This document shows, piece after piece, positions 45,228 through 53,184 of a stretch of DNA of 64,000 bases (its first letter is position 1; the number at the start of each line of letters is the position of its first letter). The notes beneath the pieces are model-generated. The model ran no database searches and was not told where the DNA came from. It worked only from the letters and a program-made list of their open reading frames with translations. This stretch comes from Gemmatimonadota bacterium (GTDB lineage Bacteria > Gemmatimonadota > Gemmatimonadetes > Longimicrobiales > Gaopeijiaceae): assembly GCA_030428885.1 (NCBI GenBank), contig JAUIEJ010000003.1:310001-374000 (forward strand), written 5' to 3'. The position numbers and the translations under genes are program-made.

Positions 45228-46589
45228 ATGACCCTCCTGACCCGCACCATGAACGCAGGGCGCCTCTTCGGGGCGGTCCTGGCCGGAGCGCTGGCCGTGG
45301 CGTCGACGCCTCTGGCCACCCAGGCCCAGGTCCGCATGACGGTGCCGCCCCAGTCCGGGCCCATCGCCCTCCAGGGGGCCACCATCCACACCGTCTCGGG
45401 CGAGGTGGTGGAGAACGGGACGATCCTCTTCGAGAACGGCGTCATCACCGCCGTGGGCACCGACGTGGACGTCCCCGCCGGCGCCCAGGTAGTGGACGCC
45501 ACCGGCAAGCACATCTATCCCGGGCTCATCGACACCTACAGCCAGGTGGGCATCGCCGAAATCGGCGCCGTGGACATGTCCAACGACGTCTCGGAGGTGG
45601 GGGACTTCAACCCCAACATCCGGGCCGAGGTGGCGGTCAACGGCGAGAGCCGGCACATCGGCACCTCCCGCACGGCGGGGGTCCTGGTGAGCCTCACCAC
45701 CCCCGGCGGAGGCCTCATTTCGGGGCTGTCGTCGGCCATGAACCTGGAGGGGTGGACCTGGGAGGAGATGTCCATGAAGGGGGCCGCCGCGCTGAACGTG
45801 AATTGGCCCAACCCCAACCCCCGGCGCTTCGGAGGCTTCGGGGGTGGTGGCTTCGGCGGAGGCAATCAGGACCGGCCGAGCTACGAGGAACAGGTCCAGT
45901 CCCTCAAGGGATTCTTCGCCGATGCCCGGGCCTACCGGGACGCGGTGGCGGCCGGTGAGAACATCCGGAGCGACACCCGCTACGAGGCCATGATTCCGGC
46001 CCTGAACCGGGAGATTCCCGTGGTGGTGTCGGCCGACGGCGTGGCCCAGATCAACGACGCCATCACCTGGGCCAAGGAAGAGGACGTGCGCCTGGTGATC
46101 CGGGGCGGGGCCGACGCCATCCACGTGGCCGACCGCCTCGTGGCCGAGAACGTTCCCGTGATCCTCACGTCCACCATGGCCGCCCCCGGACGGGACTACC
46201 AGGCCTACGACCGGGAGTACTCCATGCCGGCCCAGCTCTACGAGGCCGGCGTGAAGTTCGCCATCTCCGGAGGCAGCGGCGCCTCGGACAACAACCAGCT
46301 CCAGTGGGACGCCGGCGTGGCCATTGCCTTCGGACTGCCCGAGGACGAGGCCATCAAGGCCGTGACGCTCAACGCCGCCGAGATCATGGGCATCGACGAC
46401 CACGTGGGTTCGCTGGCCCCGGGCAAGGACGCCACCTTCATCATCACCACGGGCAACCCGCTGGACACCATGACCGACGTGGAGCAGGCCTACATCCAGG
46501 GCCGCGAGCTCGACATGATGGACATCCACCGGTGGTTCTTCGAGAAGTACATGGAAAAGATCCTCCAGTTGCGGCGTCTGGTCATGTAG
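45228..46589 (+). CDS. Amidohydrolase-fold protein lacking metal ligands
   Basis: 453 residues with a signal peptide (AVASTPLATQAQ). The amidohydrolase frame is present: GATIHTVSGEVVENGTILFENG, KHIYPGLIDTYSQVG and the closing SLAPGKDATFIITTGNPLD. However, LIDTYSQ has no HxH, and later His/Asp ligand sites are also missing, so it is probably not a classical metal hydrolase. A glycine-rich loop (RRFGGFGGGGFGGGNQ) is inserted mid-protein. ATG 45228 lies 1 nt after the larger amidohydrolase gene, so the two probably form an active/inactive pair. Confidence 0.82.
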   Translation: MTLLTRTMNAGRLFGAVLAGALAVASTPLATQAQVRMTVPPQSGPIALQGATIHTVSGEVVENGTILFENGVITAVGTDVDVPAGAQVVDATGKHIYPGLIDTYSQVGIAEIGAVDMSNDVSEVGDFNPNIRAEVAVNGESRHIGTSRTAGVLVSLTTPGGGLISGLSSAMNLEGWTWEEMSMKGAAALNVNWPNPNPRRFGGFGGGGFGGGNQDRPSYEEQVQSLKGFFADARAYRDAVAAGENIRSDTRYEAMIPALNREIPVVVSADGVAQINDAITWAKEEDVRLVIRGGADAIHVADRLVAENVPVILTSTMAAPGRDYQAYDREYSMPAQLYEAGVKFAISGGSGASDNNQLQWDAGVAIAFGLPEDEAIKAVTLNAAEIMGIDDHVGSLAPGKDATFIITTGNPLDTMTDVEQAYIQGRELDMMDIHRWFFEKYMEKILQLRRLVM

Positions 46590-46674
46590 GGCAGGGGACT
46601 CCTTTCGGATGATCGGCGGGGGCCGGTCGGGCGCCATGCCCGGCCGGCCCTCGTCGCATGGGGGACCCCTGGTC

Positions 46675-46703
46675 TTGCCCGGGAGGCCCTCGGACTTTAT
46701 GCT
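46675..46703 (+). promoter_or_regulatory. Promoter of the arsR-AHSA1 operon
   Basis: TTGCCC at 46675-46680 and TATGCT at 46698-46703 with 17-nt spacing. The transcript start is expected near 46710, inside the inverted repeat listed next, and leads to ATG 46732 with TTGGAG as ribosome site. Confidence 0.6.
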
Positions 46704-46718
46704 AAACCGCAACGTTTA
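46703..46718 (+). promoter_or_regulatory. Candidate ArsR operator
   Basis: TAAAC (46703-46707) and GTTTA (46714-46718) form an inverted repeat with a 6-nt centre, directly over the expected transcript start. It lies in a short A+T-rich patch just before the arsR-like gene, as expected for an autoregulated ArsR promoter. Confidence 0.5.
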
Positions 46719-46731
46719 CTATTGGAGTCCC

Positions 46732-47097
46732 ATGGTCGCCGTATCCGACGAACGCCTGGACCGCACCTTCTCGGCGCTGGCCCACCCGACGCGACGGGCC
46801 ATCCTCACCCGCCTGGCCCGAGGTGAGGTGGCTTCGGTGAGCGAGCTCGCCGAGCCCTTCGACGTGAGCCTCATGGCCGTCTCGAAGCACCTCCGGATCA
46901 TGGAGGACGCGGGACTGGTGAAGCGGGAGAAGGACGGACGCGTTCAGCGATGCAGCTTCGACCCCGAGGCCCTCACCGTGGCCCGGGATTGGATCGAGGA
47001 ACACCGCCGCTACTGGACGCGCCAGCTCGACGCCCTCGCCCGGTACTTCGAGACCACCGACTCCGCCCCCGAACCCTCCGACGGAGACGACCCATGA
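46732..47097 (+). CDS. ArsR-family transcriptional regulator
   Basis: 121 residues, winged-helix: FSALAHPTRRAILTRLARGEVASVSELA, recognition helix SLMAVSKHLRIMEDAGLVKREKDGRVQ. No cysteine pair for metal binding is visible, so it is not a classical arsenic sensor. This form is commonly paired with an AHSA1/SRPBCC gene, as here. ATG 46732 has TTGGAG 4 nt upstream; codons further up are in the promoter. ATGA overlap with the next gene. Confidence 0.9.
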   Translation: MVAVSDERLDRTFSALAHPTRRAILTRLARGEVASVSELAEPFDVSLMAVSKHLRIMEDAGLVKREKDGRVQRCSFDPEALTVARDWIEEHRRYWTRQLDALARYFETTDSAPEPSDGDDP

Positions 47098-47534
47098 CCG
47101 TGGACACCGCCCGGGACCTCACCGTGACCCGCACCATCGCCGCGCCGCCGGATGCGGTGTTCGACGCCTGGACCCGGCCCGAACTCATGGCGCGGTGGTC
47201 GTGCCCCGACCCCGCGGCCGAGCTGGACATCGACGTGGATCTGCGCGTGGGCGGCGCCTACCGCATCGCCATGCGCATGGCCGAGGGCACGTGGACGGCC
47301 GGGGGAACCTACCGGGAGATCGTTCGTCCCCGGAGGCTGGTGTACACCTGGGACTGGGAAGAGGACGGGCACCGCATGGGTGCGGATACGGTGGTGACGG
47401 TGGAGTTCGAGGCCGTGGGCGACGCCACGCAGGTGACGCTGAAGCACACCGGATTCCCGGCCGCGGACGCCGCCCAGGGGCACGATCAGGGGTGGACGGC
47501 CTGCCTGGATCACCTCGAGCGACTGCTCGCCTGA
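47094..47534 (+). CDS. AHSA1 / SRPBCC domain protein
   Basis: 146 residues with the START-like fold of the Aha1/CalC family: RTIAAPPDAVFDAWTRPELMARWS, LRVGGAYRIAM, TYREIVRPRRLVYTWDW, and HDQGWTACLDHLERLL at the C-terminus. Such proteins bind hydrophobic small molecules. The partner ArsR regulator probably senses the same compound. Start ATG 47094 overlaps the regulator stop. Confidence 0.9.
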   Translation: MTVDTARDLTVTRTIAAPPDAVFDAWTRPELMARWSCPDPAAELDIDVDLRVGGAYRIAMRMAEGTWTAGGTYREIVRPRRLVYTWDWEEDGHRMGADTVVTVEFEAVGDATQVTLKHTGFPAADAAQGHDQGWTACLDHLERLLA

Positions 47535-47554
47535 CCCACCCTTCGGCCACGGAA

Positions 47555-47580
47555 CCCGGGGGCGCTTCATCGCCCCCGGG
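47555..47580 (+). terminator. Stem-loop after the arsR-AHSA1 operon
   Basis: A perfect 10-bp inverted repeat, CCCGGGGGCG at 47555-47564 and its complement at 47571-47580, with a 6-nt loop, 20 nt after the AHSA1 stop. No T-run follows. Confidence 0.6.
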
Positions 47581-47636
47581 ACGGGCCGATACTCGGGGAG
47601 GCTCCCACGCCCCGTTCCCCTCCCCCTCCCGAACGC

Positions 47637-48080
47637 ATGAGCGACTGGGCCCGGACCCGACGCGTTCCCTGTCGAGTCGTCCTCTCCGCGGACGAGCCCC
47701 TGGCGGGCGACCTCCATCTCCAGCCCCTGGGTGCCCCCGAGCATCCCCTGGAAACACCCCTGGAAATGCTGAACCGCCCCGAGCGGTTCTTCGCTCTGGC
47801 GGTGGACGACGACGTCCGACTCCTCTCCAAGGACGCCGTCCGCGCCGTCTCGGTGGAGCCGGACCATCTGGAGTCCCACCCCCTGGCCCACCGGGTGGAG
47901 GTGCACCTGCGCACCGACGACGGGATCGACTACCGGGGAGCGGTGGAGATCGAGCTCGCCCCTCCGGCCAATCGGCCGTTGGACTTCCTGAATCAGCCCG
48001 AGCCGTTCTTCGCCCTTCAGTCCGACGATCGTTCCTGGTGCCTCAACCGGCACCGGGTCCTCTGGGTTCGCCCCCTCTGA
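47637..48080 (+). CDS. Unknown protein with an internal repeat, beside pilT
   Basis: 147 residues, soluble. The protein contains two similar segments: residues 41-73 (PLEMLNRPERFFAL..DD...L.K..V..V) and 114-144 (PLDFLNQPEPFFAL..DD...L...V..V). Both have an LN-x-P-E-x-FFAL core. I do not recognise a named domain. The gene lies 11 nt before a PilT-type ATPase gene, so it may assist the same pilus or gliding machinery. ATG 47637 is the first good start after the stem-loop. Confidence 0.65.
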   Translation: MSDWARTRRVPCRVVLSADEPLAGDLHLQPLGAPEHPLETPLEMLNRPERFFALAVDDDVRLLSKDAVRAVSVEPDHLESHPLAHRVEVHLRTDDGIDYRGAVEIELAPPANRPLDFLNQPEPFFALQSDDRSWCLNRHRVLWVRPL

Positions 48081-48091
48081 GACCCCCCTCC

Positions 48092-49576
48092 ATGCCCCGA
48101 CTCGACGCGTTCATCGAACGGCTGCACCAGCGCCGCGCCGACTCCCTCCAGGCCGTGCCGGGCCGTCCCCTCACCCTCGTGCGCGGCAACCAGGTGGGGA
48201 ACCTCACGGCCAAGCCCCTGGGGCCGCCCCAGATCCGCGCCCTCCTCCACGAGGTGGCCGATCCGTCGGTGGCCCATCGTCTCGACCGGGAGTCGCGCCT
48301 CGAGTTCCCGTATCGGGCCCCCACGGGGCCGGTGCGCATCGAGTGGTCCTCCGACGGAGAACAGCCCTCGTTCACCGTGGTGCCCGAGGACGCCTCGGGC
48401 ACCGGTGAGGCGCCGGCGTCCAACGGGTCCGGGTCCGAGCCGCCCAAGACCCCCGCGGCGACGGCCGAGGCCGAGGTGGATCCCGAAGCCCGACGGGCTC
48501 TCGACGAGCTGCTCCGGGCCATGGTGGACGCCGGGGCCTCGGACCTGCACCTGCGGGTGGGCGAACCCCCGATCCTCCGGAAGGACGGCTCCCTCCAGCG
48601 CATGGATCGGCCGCCGCTGGACGCCGAGCTCCTGGGGGCCATGCATCGGTCGGTCATGCTGGACGACGACCGGGCCCGGTTCTGCCGATCGGGGGACGCC
48701 GACTACGCCCACGAGATCGCCGGCCTCGCCCGCTTCCGGGCCAACGCGGCCATGGATCGCAACGGGCCCATGGGCGTCTTCCGGGTGATTCCCGACGCCA
48801 TCCCCAATTGTGAGCAGATGGGCATCGGCCCCGAGCTCCAGAAGCTCTGCTTCCTCCACAAGGGCCTCGTCCTGGTGACGGGCCCCACGGGGTCGGGGAA
48901 GTCCACCACGCTGGCGGCCATGGTGGACCTCATGAACGAGGAGCGGGAGGACCACATCCTCACCATCGAGGACCCCATCGAGTTCGTCCACCCCAGCAAG
49001 GGGTGTCTGGTGACCCATCGCCAGGTGGGCCTCCACACCGAGTCCTTCAAGTCGGGACTCCGGGCCGCCCTGCGGGAGGACCCGGACATCGTCCTCATCG
49101 GCGAGCTCCGGGACCTGGAGACCGTGGCCATCGCCATCGAGACCGCCGAGACGGGCCATCTGGTGTTCGGAACCCTCCACACCACCACCGCGGCCTCCAC
49201 GGTGGATCGCCTCATCGATCAGTTCCCGGCCGATCAGCAGTCCCAGATCCGGGTCATGCTCTCCGAGTCCCTGCGGGGCGTGATCTCCCAGACCCTGTGC
49301 AAGCGGGTGGGGGGCGGCCGGGTGGCGGCCCGGGAGGTGCTCCTCACCACCTCGGCCGTGAGCAACCTGATCCGGGAAGGGAAGACCTTCCAACTGCCGT
49401 CCATCATGCAGACCAGTCGGAAGCACGGCATGATCACGCTGAACGACGCCCTCCTCGAACTGCTGGACAAGGGCCTGGTGGAGCCCGACGAAGCGTGGCG
49501 GAAGGCCGTGGACAAGCCCGGGATGGAGGCCGGCCTCAAGAGCCGGGGGCTTCCGATTCCCCAGCCCGGGGAGTGA
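48092..49576 (+). CDS. pilT: PilT-type ATPase of type IV pili (PilT/PilU family)
   Basis: 494 residues. An N-terminal extension of about 145 residues with a Ser/Pro/Glu-rich linker precedes the ATPase. The core begins ALDELLRAMVDAGASDLHLRVGEPPI. Walker A GPTGSGKST is at about 264-272, the Asp box at LTIEDPIEFVH, the Walker B at DIVLIGELRDLET, and the His box at GHLVFGTLHT. The retraction-type motif LLTTSAVSNLIREGKTFQLPS and NDALLEL are present. PilT hexamers disassemble pili for twitching. No other pil genes adjoin. The C-terminal 41 nt overlap the convergent propeller gene. Confidence 0.9.
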   Translation: MPRLDAFIERLHQRRADSLQAVPGRPLTLVRGNQVGNLTAKPLGPPQIRALLHEVADPSVAHRLDRESRLEFPYRAPTGPVRIEWSSDGEQPSFTVVPEDASGTGEAPASNGSGSEPPKTPAATAEAEVDPEARRALDELLRAMVDAGASDLHLRVGEPPILRKDGSLQRMDRPPLDAELLGAMHRSVMLDDDRARFCRSGDADYAHEIAGLARFRANAAMDRNGPMGVFRVIPDAIPNCEQMGIGPELQKLCFLHKGLVLVTGPTGSGKSTTLAAMVDLMNEEREDHILTIEDPIEFVHPSKGCLVTHRQVGLHTESFKSGLRAALREDPDIVLIGELRDLETVAIAIETAETGHLVFGTLHTTTAASTVDRLIDQFPADQQSQIRVMLSESLRGVISQTLCKRVGGGRVAAREVLLTTSAVSNLIREGKTFQLPSIMQTSRKHGMITLNDALLELLDKGLVEPDEAWRKAVDKPGMEAGLKSRGLPIPQPGE

Positions 49577-50807
49577 GATCGGTCTCCACCACCCGGAGCC
49601 GGACCACCGTGGGCACGTCCAACGCGTCCCGGGACACCCCGAAGATGCGGTCCTCCACGAACAGCCGCGGTTGGAACCGGGGCGGCATGGCGACCACCCC
49701 CAGGTACCGGCCTTCGGCGTCGAAGACGTCCCAATCGGCCGCGCCGTAGTCCTCGATGAAGTTGTACGCCTCGATCTGGGCGTCGCTCAGGTCGGAGGGT
49801 GCCTGGACGGGCTGGACCCAGAGTGACCCCCCGGGACCCACGGCGAGGGCCGCGAAGGCCGGGAGGAACTCGGCGAAGCTCACCCGGGCGCGGTTGGCCG
49901 GGAGCTGGGAGGGTGGAACGCCGGCGTCGAGCCAGGCCCGATCCAGATAGGCGAAGAAGGCGCGTTCGTCCCGGTCGGTGAGGGGGCGCCGCCGGTGGTC
50001 CTTGCGGACGATGCGACGCACCCGTCCCCCACCGTCGTGCACCGACAGCGCATAGGCGCTGTTGACGCCCTGGATCACCGTGGCCGAGTCGCTCAGCGTC
50101 CACAGAGGCTCGGGCGTGAAGTACCGGAGGCCCCCTCCCTGGAACAGGCCTCCCGAGGGGAGAACGAGAAGGGTGTCGCCGAACCGCCCCGAGGGTTCGA
50201 GGATCCGGAGGGCGTCGGTGCCCTCGCCGGCGCCGGCCCCCGCCATGGTCCGCAGTTGTGCGGCCACCACCCGGGTTCCCGGGGATGCGCCGAACCGCAT
50301 GGGCCGTTCCACGGCAGGATCCAGGGGAGCGCTCGGGAGGAGGGTGCCGTCGGGACCGAAGCGATGGATCCGCTGGTTGCGGACGTCGGGGACGAGCAGG
50401 GTATCGCCCCGGGCAACCAGGACGTCCAAAGGCCCCCGGGCGAACTCACCCGGCCCCGAACCGGGCTGCCCGACCCGCCGAAGGAAGCGGCCCTGGGGGG
50501 AATAGACCCTCACCTCGCCCAGGTGGCGGTCCGAGACCACGATGTCTCCTGCGGAGGTGACGGCGATGCTTCCCACCTGGCCGAACTCGTCGTCGGCGTC
50601 GCTGCCGAAGCCGCCGATGCGGAGTTCCTCTTCCACCGTCCAGCCGCTGCCGGGGGGCCAGACGCCGGAGGTCGGATTGGCCATGATCACCACTCCCGCG
50701 CTGTCCACGCGGGTCCCGAGCCAGGCGTCGGCGGGTCCCCGGGACCCGGGTCCGCCGTCGCAGGCCCCCAGGACCACCCCGAGCCCCACAACGAGAAGCC
50801 GTCTCAA
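49536..50807 (-). CDS. Six-bladed beta-propeller lipoprotein
   Basis: 423 residues with a lipoprotein signal (VGLGVVLGACDGG). NHL-type repeats are visible: GQVGSIAVTSAGDIVVSDRHLGEVRVYSPQGRFLRRVG, shown here only in part, and later DTLLVPDVRNQRIHRFGPDGTL, WVQPVQAPSDL, and the DVFDAEGRYLGVVAMP blade. Such 6-bladed lipoproteins are frequent in Gemmatimonadota; the role is unknown. ATG 50807. Its 3' end overlaps the convergent pilT end. Confidence 0.75.
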   Translation of the reverse strand: MRRLLVVGLGVVLGACDGGPGSRGPADAWLGTRVDSAGVVIMANPTSGVWPPGSGWTVEEELRIGGFGSDADDEFGQVGSIAVTSAGDIVVSDRHLGEVRVYSPQGRFLRRVGQPGSGPGEFARGPLDVLVARGDTLLVPDVRNQRIHRFGPDGTLLPSAPLDPAVERPMRFGASPGTRVVAAQLRTMAGAGAGEGTDALRILEPSGRFGDTLLVLPSGGLFQGGGLRYFTPEPLWTLSDSATVIQGVNSAYALSVHDGGGRVRRIVRKDHRRRPLTDRDERAFFAYLDRAWLDAGVPPSQLPANRARVSFAEFLPAFAALAVGPGGSLWVQPVQAPSDLSDAQIEAYNFIEDYGAADWDVFDAEGRYLGVVAMPPRFQPRLFVEDRIFGVSRDALDVPTVVRLRVVETDLTPRAGESEAPGS

Positions 50808-50834
50808 CAGGCCACCACTCCGGGGCGCGGGCCG

Positions 50835-51959
50835 TCAGCCCCGGGCCCACCAGGCGCGCAGGATGTCGGCCTCCCGCGCCATGAGGGATCGGGGGTCGGA
50901 AACGAGTCCCTCCCGACGCTCGGCAGGCACGGCGTCGCTCTCCCACCAGGCGTGGAAGTCCCGGACGGTGTCGGCCAGGGGGCGGTAGGTGAGCCCGTGT
51001 GCCACGGCGCGGGTGGGCCGGATGCGGGCCGACCCGTAGTTGTTGCCCGTGGGCATGATCCAGGGCACCACGTAGCCGACGCCGTGTTCGGCCAGGAAGT
51101 CGTGGTCGTCCACGGCCACGAGGTCGGCGGGGGTGGAGAACGACGCCTGGGCCCCGTGGACGAACCGGTGCATGCCCGTTTCGGAGGCGGGCCCCACGGC
51201 GTCGTAGGTGCCCGCCGCTTCCCGCTCCACCAGGCGGATCATCCATTCGGCCACGTCGCGCACGTCGATCCACTGGACCGGATCGTCGGCCTTGCCCGGC
51301 ACCAGGACCGTGCCGCCCCGCGCCAGACGCACGGGCCAGTAGGCGAACCGATTGGTCCGGTCGGCGGGGCCCACCATGTAGCCGGGACGCACCACCAGGG
51401 TGCGGTCCGGGCCGAACGCCTCCAGGGCCTCTCTTTCGGACCGGGCCTTCATGACGGCGTAGTCCAGGGATCCGTCGTCGCCGGACTCGACGCCGGCGGG
51501 CCAGTCCATGGAGACCGGCGAGTCCTCGGTGATGTCGTCGGCCAGATAGGGGTAGTGGACCCCCGTGGACGACGTGTACAGGTAGGTGCGGGCCCGGTCG
51601 ACCAGGAGGCGGGCCGTGTCCCGGGTCCACTCCACCCGGCTCCCGGAGTTGTCCAGCACGGCGTCCCACTCCCGGCCCCGGAGGGCGTCGAGATCGCCGG
51701 CCCGGTCGCCGATGAGCTGCTCCACGTCGCGGAAGAGAGCGGCGTGGACCGACGGCGTGGTGCGCCCCCGGGTGAAGGTCGACACCGAATGACCCCGGCC
51801 CAGGGCGTAGGCCACCTGGTGCGGACCCAGGAAGCTGGTGCCCCCCAGGATGAGAATGCGCAGCGGGTGCGGCGCCGCGCCGGCCAGGAGCCGGCCGGGC
51901 GCAGCAGCGGCCAGGGCGGCCGCGCCGCCCAGTGCGAGAAATTCCCTGCGGGTCGTCAT
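50835..51959 (-). CDS. Tat-exported NAD-dependent epimerase/dehydratase family protein
   Basis: 374 residues. The N-terminus is a Tat signal: TTRREFLALGGAAALAAAAPGRLLA, with twin arginine. An SDR/epimerase domain follows: ILILGGTSFLGPHQVAYAL (nucleotide binding), AVLDNSGSRVEW, and the catalytic region TSSTGVHYPY with a YAVMK (YxxxK) motif. A periplasmic SDR with a Tat signal is unusual but common in this phylum. ATG 51959; the upstream extension has no signal. Substrate unknown. Confidence 0.85.
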   Translation of the reverse strand: MTTRREFLALGGAAALAAAAPGRLLAGAAPHPLRILILGGTSFLGPHQVAYALGRGHSVSTFTRGRTTPSVHAALFRDVEQLIGDRAGDLDALRGREWDAVLDNSGSRVEWTRDTARLLVDRARTYLYTSSTGVHYPYLADDITEDSPVSMDWPAGVESGDDGSLDYAVMKARSEREALEAFGPDRTLVVRPGYMVGPADRTNRFAYWPVRLARGGTVLVPGKADDPVQWIDVRDVAEWMIRLVEREAAGTYDAVGPASETGMHRFVHGAQASFSTPADLVAVDDHDFLAEHGVGYVVPWIMPTGNNYGSARIRPTRAVAHGLTYRPLADTVRDFHAWWESDAVPAERREGLVSDPRSLMAREADILRAWWARG

Positions 51960-52069
51960 TCCCCTTCCTCCCGGTCGTCGGTGGATCGAGCCTCGGGCTC
52001 CCCCTGGAGCCCCCGCCGACGATATCGCCCCGGACGCGGCCACGAAACCGGGGCCTTCCGCGCTTCCGA
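51960..52069. other. Intergenic hairpin between two minus-strand genes
   Basis: A 6-bp hairpin, GGCTCC 51996-52001 and GGAGCC 52006-52011 with a 4-nt loop, lies inside a longer imperfect inverted repeat. It may slow or end transcription between the hydrolase and epimerase genes. No T-run is seen. Confidence 0.35.
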
Positions 52070-53035
52070 TCAGCGAATCCCCTCAAGGAAGCGCTCGACC
52101 TCGGCGACGGTCTCCTCGAACTCCATGATGAAGTCGTGTGTCCCGCCCTCGACCGTCACGATCCGGGCCCCGGGAATCGCGTCGCGGAGGTGGTCGATCC
52201 ACCACTCCTGGGCCGCTCGGTAGCCGCTAGACTCCACCCACGCGAGGTACCGGCGGTTCCACTCGTGGTCGTCGGTTCGGGCCGAGAGGTACGTCTCGCT
52301 CAACACGAACAGGGTGGGGGCACGCACCTTCTCGTATTCCCGCCGGTAGCCCATGTGGACGGCGGCCATCGACGGCCCCACGTGCTCGACCGCGGTCCTG
52401 TACACGGGCGGGCCAACGGTGTCCACCAGCATGTCCGACACCACCGCGTCCATCATCTCGCTCCACCCCAGAGGAGGCAGGAGGTAGTCCCGCAGGCAGG
52501 CCTCGAAGTCCGCCCGCGACGCCATGTCGACGGTGCAGGCGGGGTAGATCGGATTCGCCATCGCATCGGCGTAGAGCGGATTCTCGTTCATCTCGTGGTG
52601 GGCGTCGAGGTAGACCAGGCCGGCGACCCGATCCGGATACCGCGCGGCAAAACGCGTGATCTCCGCTCCGCCGAACGAATGACCCATCAGCACGGCCCGC
52701 TCCACACCCACCCGGTCCATGAGGTTCCGCAGGTCGTCGACGAGGTCGTCCAGGTCGAAGGGCTCTCCAGGCGGCGAGGCCTTGCCGTGGCCGCGCCGCG
52801 CGTAGGCGACGATCCGGTATCGCTCGGCGAATCGGGGCGCGAAGTGCCCGAACAGGTGGGGGCTGCTGTTGGCCCCGTGAACCAACACGATCGCGGGCTC
52901 GCCCTGTCCCCATTCGAGCACTTCGGTCGTCCAGCCGTGAAGGTCGATCATGCGGGTCTCGATCTGCGCCGAGGCCGGGGTCGTGAGGAGCGGGAAGAGG
53001 GTCGCCGCCAGGGCGGTACGGCCGGAGGAACGCAT
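52070..53035 (-). CDS. Secreted alpha/beta hydrolase
   Basis: 321 residues with a signal peptide (RTALAATLFPLLTTPASAQ). Alpha/beta hydrolase fold: AIVLVHGANSSPHLFGHF (oxyanion hole), VAYARRGHGKA, nucleophile elbow MGHSFGGAE, and late acid/His in RIVTVEGGTHDFIME. The hydrolase serine, Asp and His are all present. ATG 53035 has GGGAGA 9 nt upstream; ATG 53077 is an alternative. Substrate unknown; lactonase or esterase activity is possible. Confidence 0.85.
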   Translation of the reverse strand: MRSSGRTALAATLFPLLTTPASAQIETRMIDLHGWTTEVLEWGQGEPAIVLVHGANSSPHLFGHFAPRFAERYRIVAYARRGHGKASPPGEPFDLDDLVDDLRNLMDRVGVERAVLMGHSFGGAEITRFAARYPDRVAGLVYLDAHHEMNENPLYADAMANPIYPACTVDMASRADFEACLRDYLLPPLGWSEMMDAVVSDMLVDTVGPPVYRTAVEHVGPSMAAVHMGYRREYEKVRAPTLFVLSETYLSARTDDHEWNRRYLAWVESSGYRAAQEWWIDHLRDAIPGARIVTVEGGTHDFIMEFEETVAEVERFLEGIR

Positions 53036-53184
53036 CGCTCGGTCTCCCGTTGGAGGATTGTCGCCTCCATTGTTCATCCCGAGTCCCAGGGCACCTTACC
53101 GCTCGGTCTCGACCCCTTGTCCCGGCGTCTCGAATGTCCCGGGAGGCGCGCCCGACGTGCGCGCAGCGGAGCCCACGAGGTACA

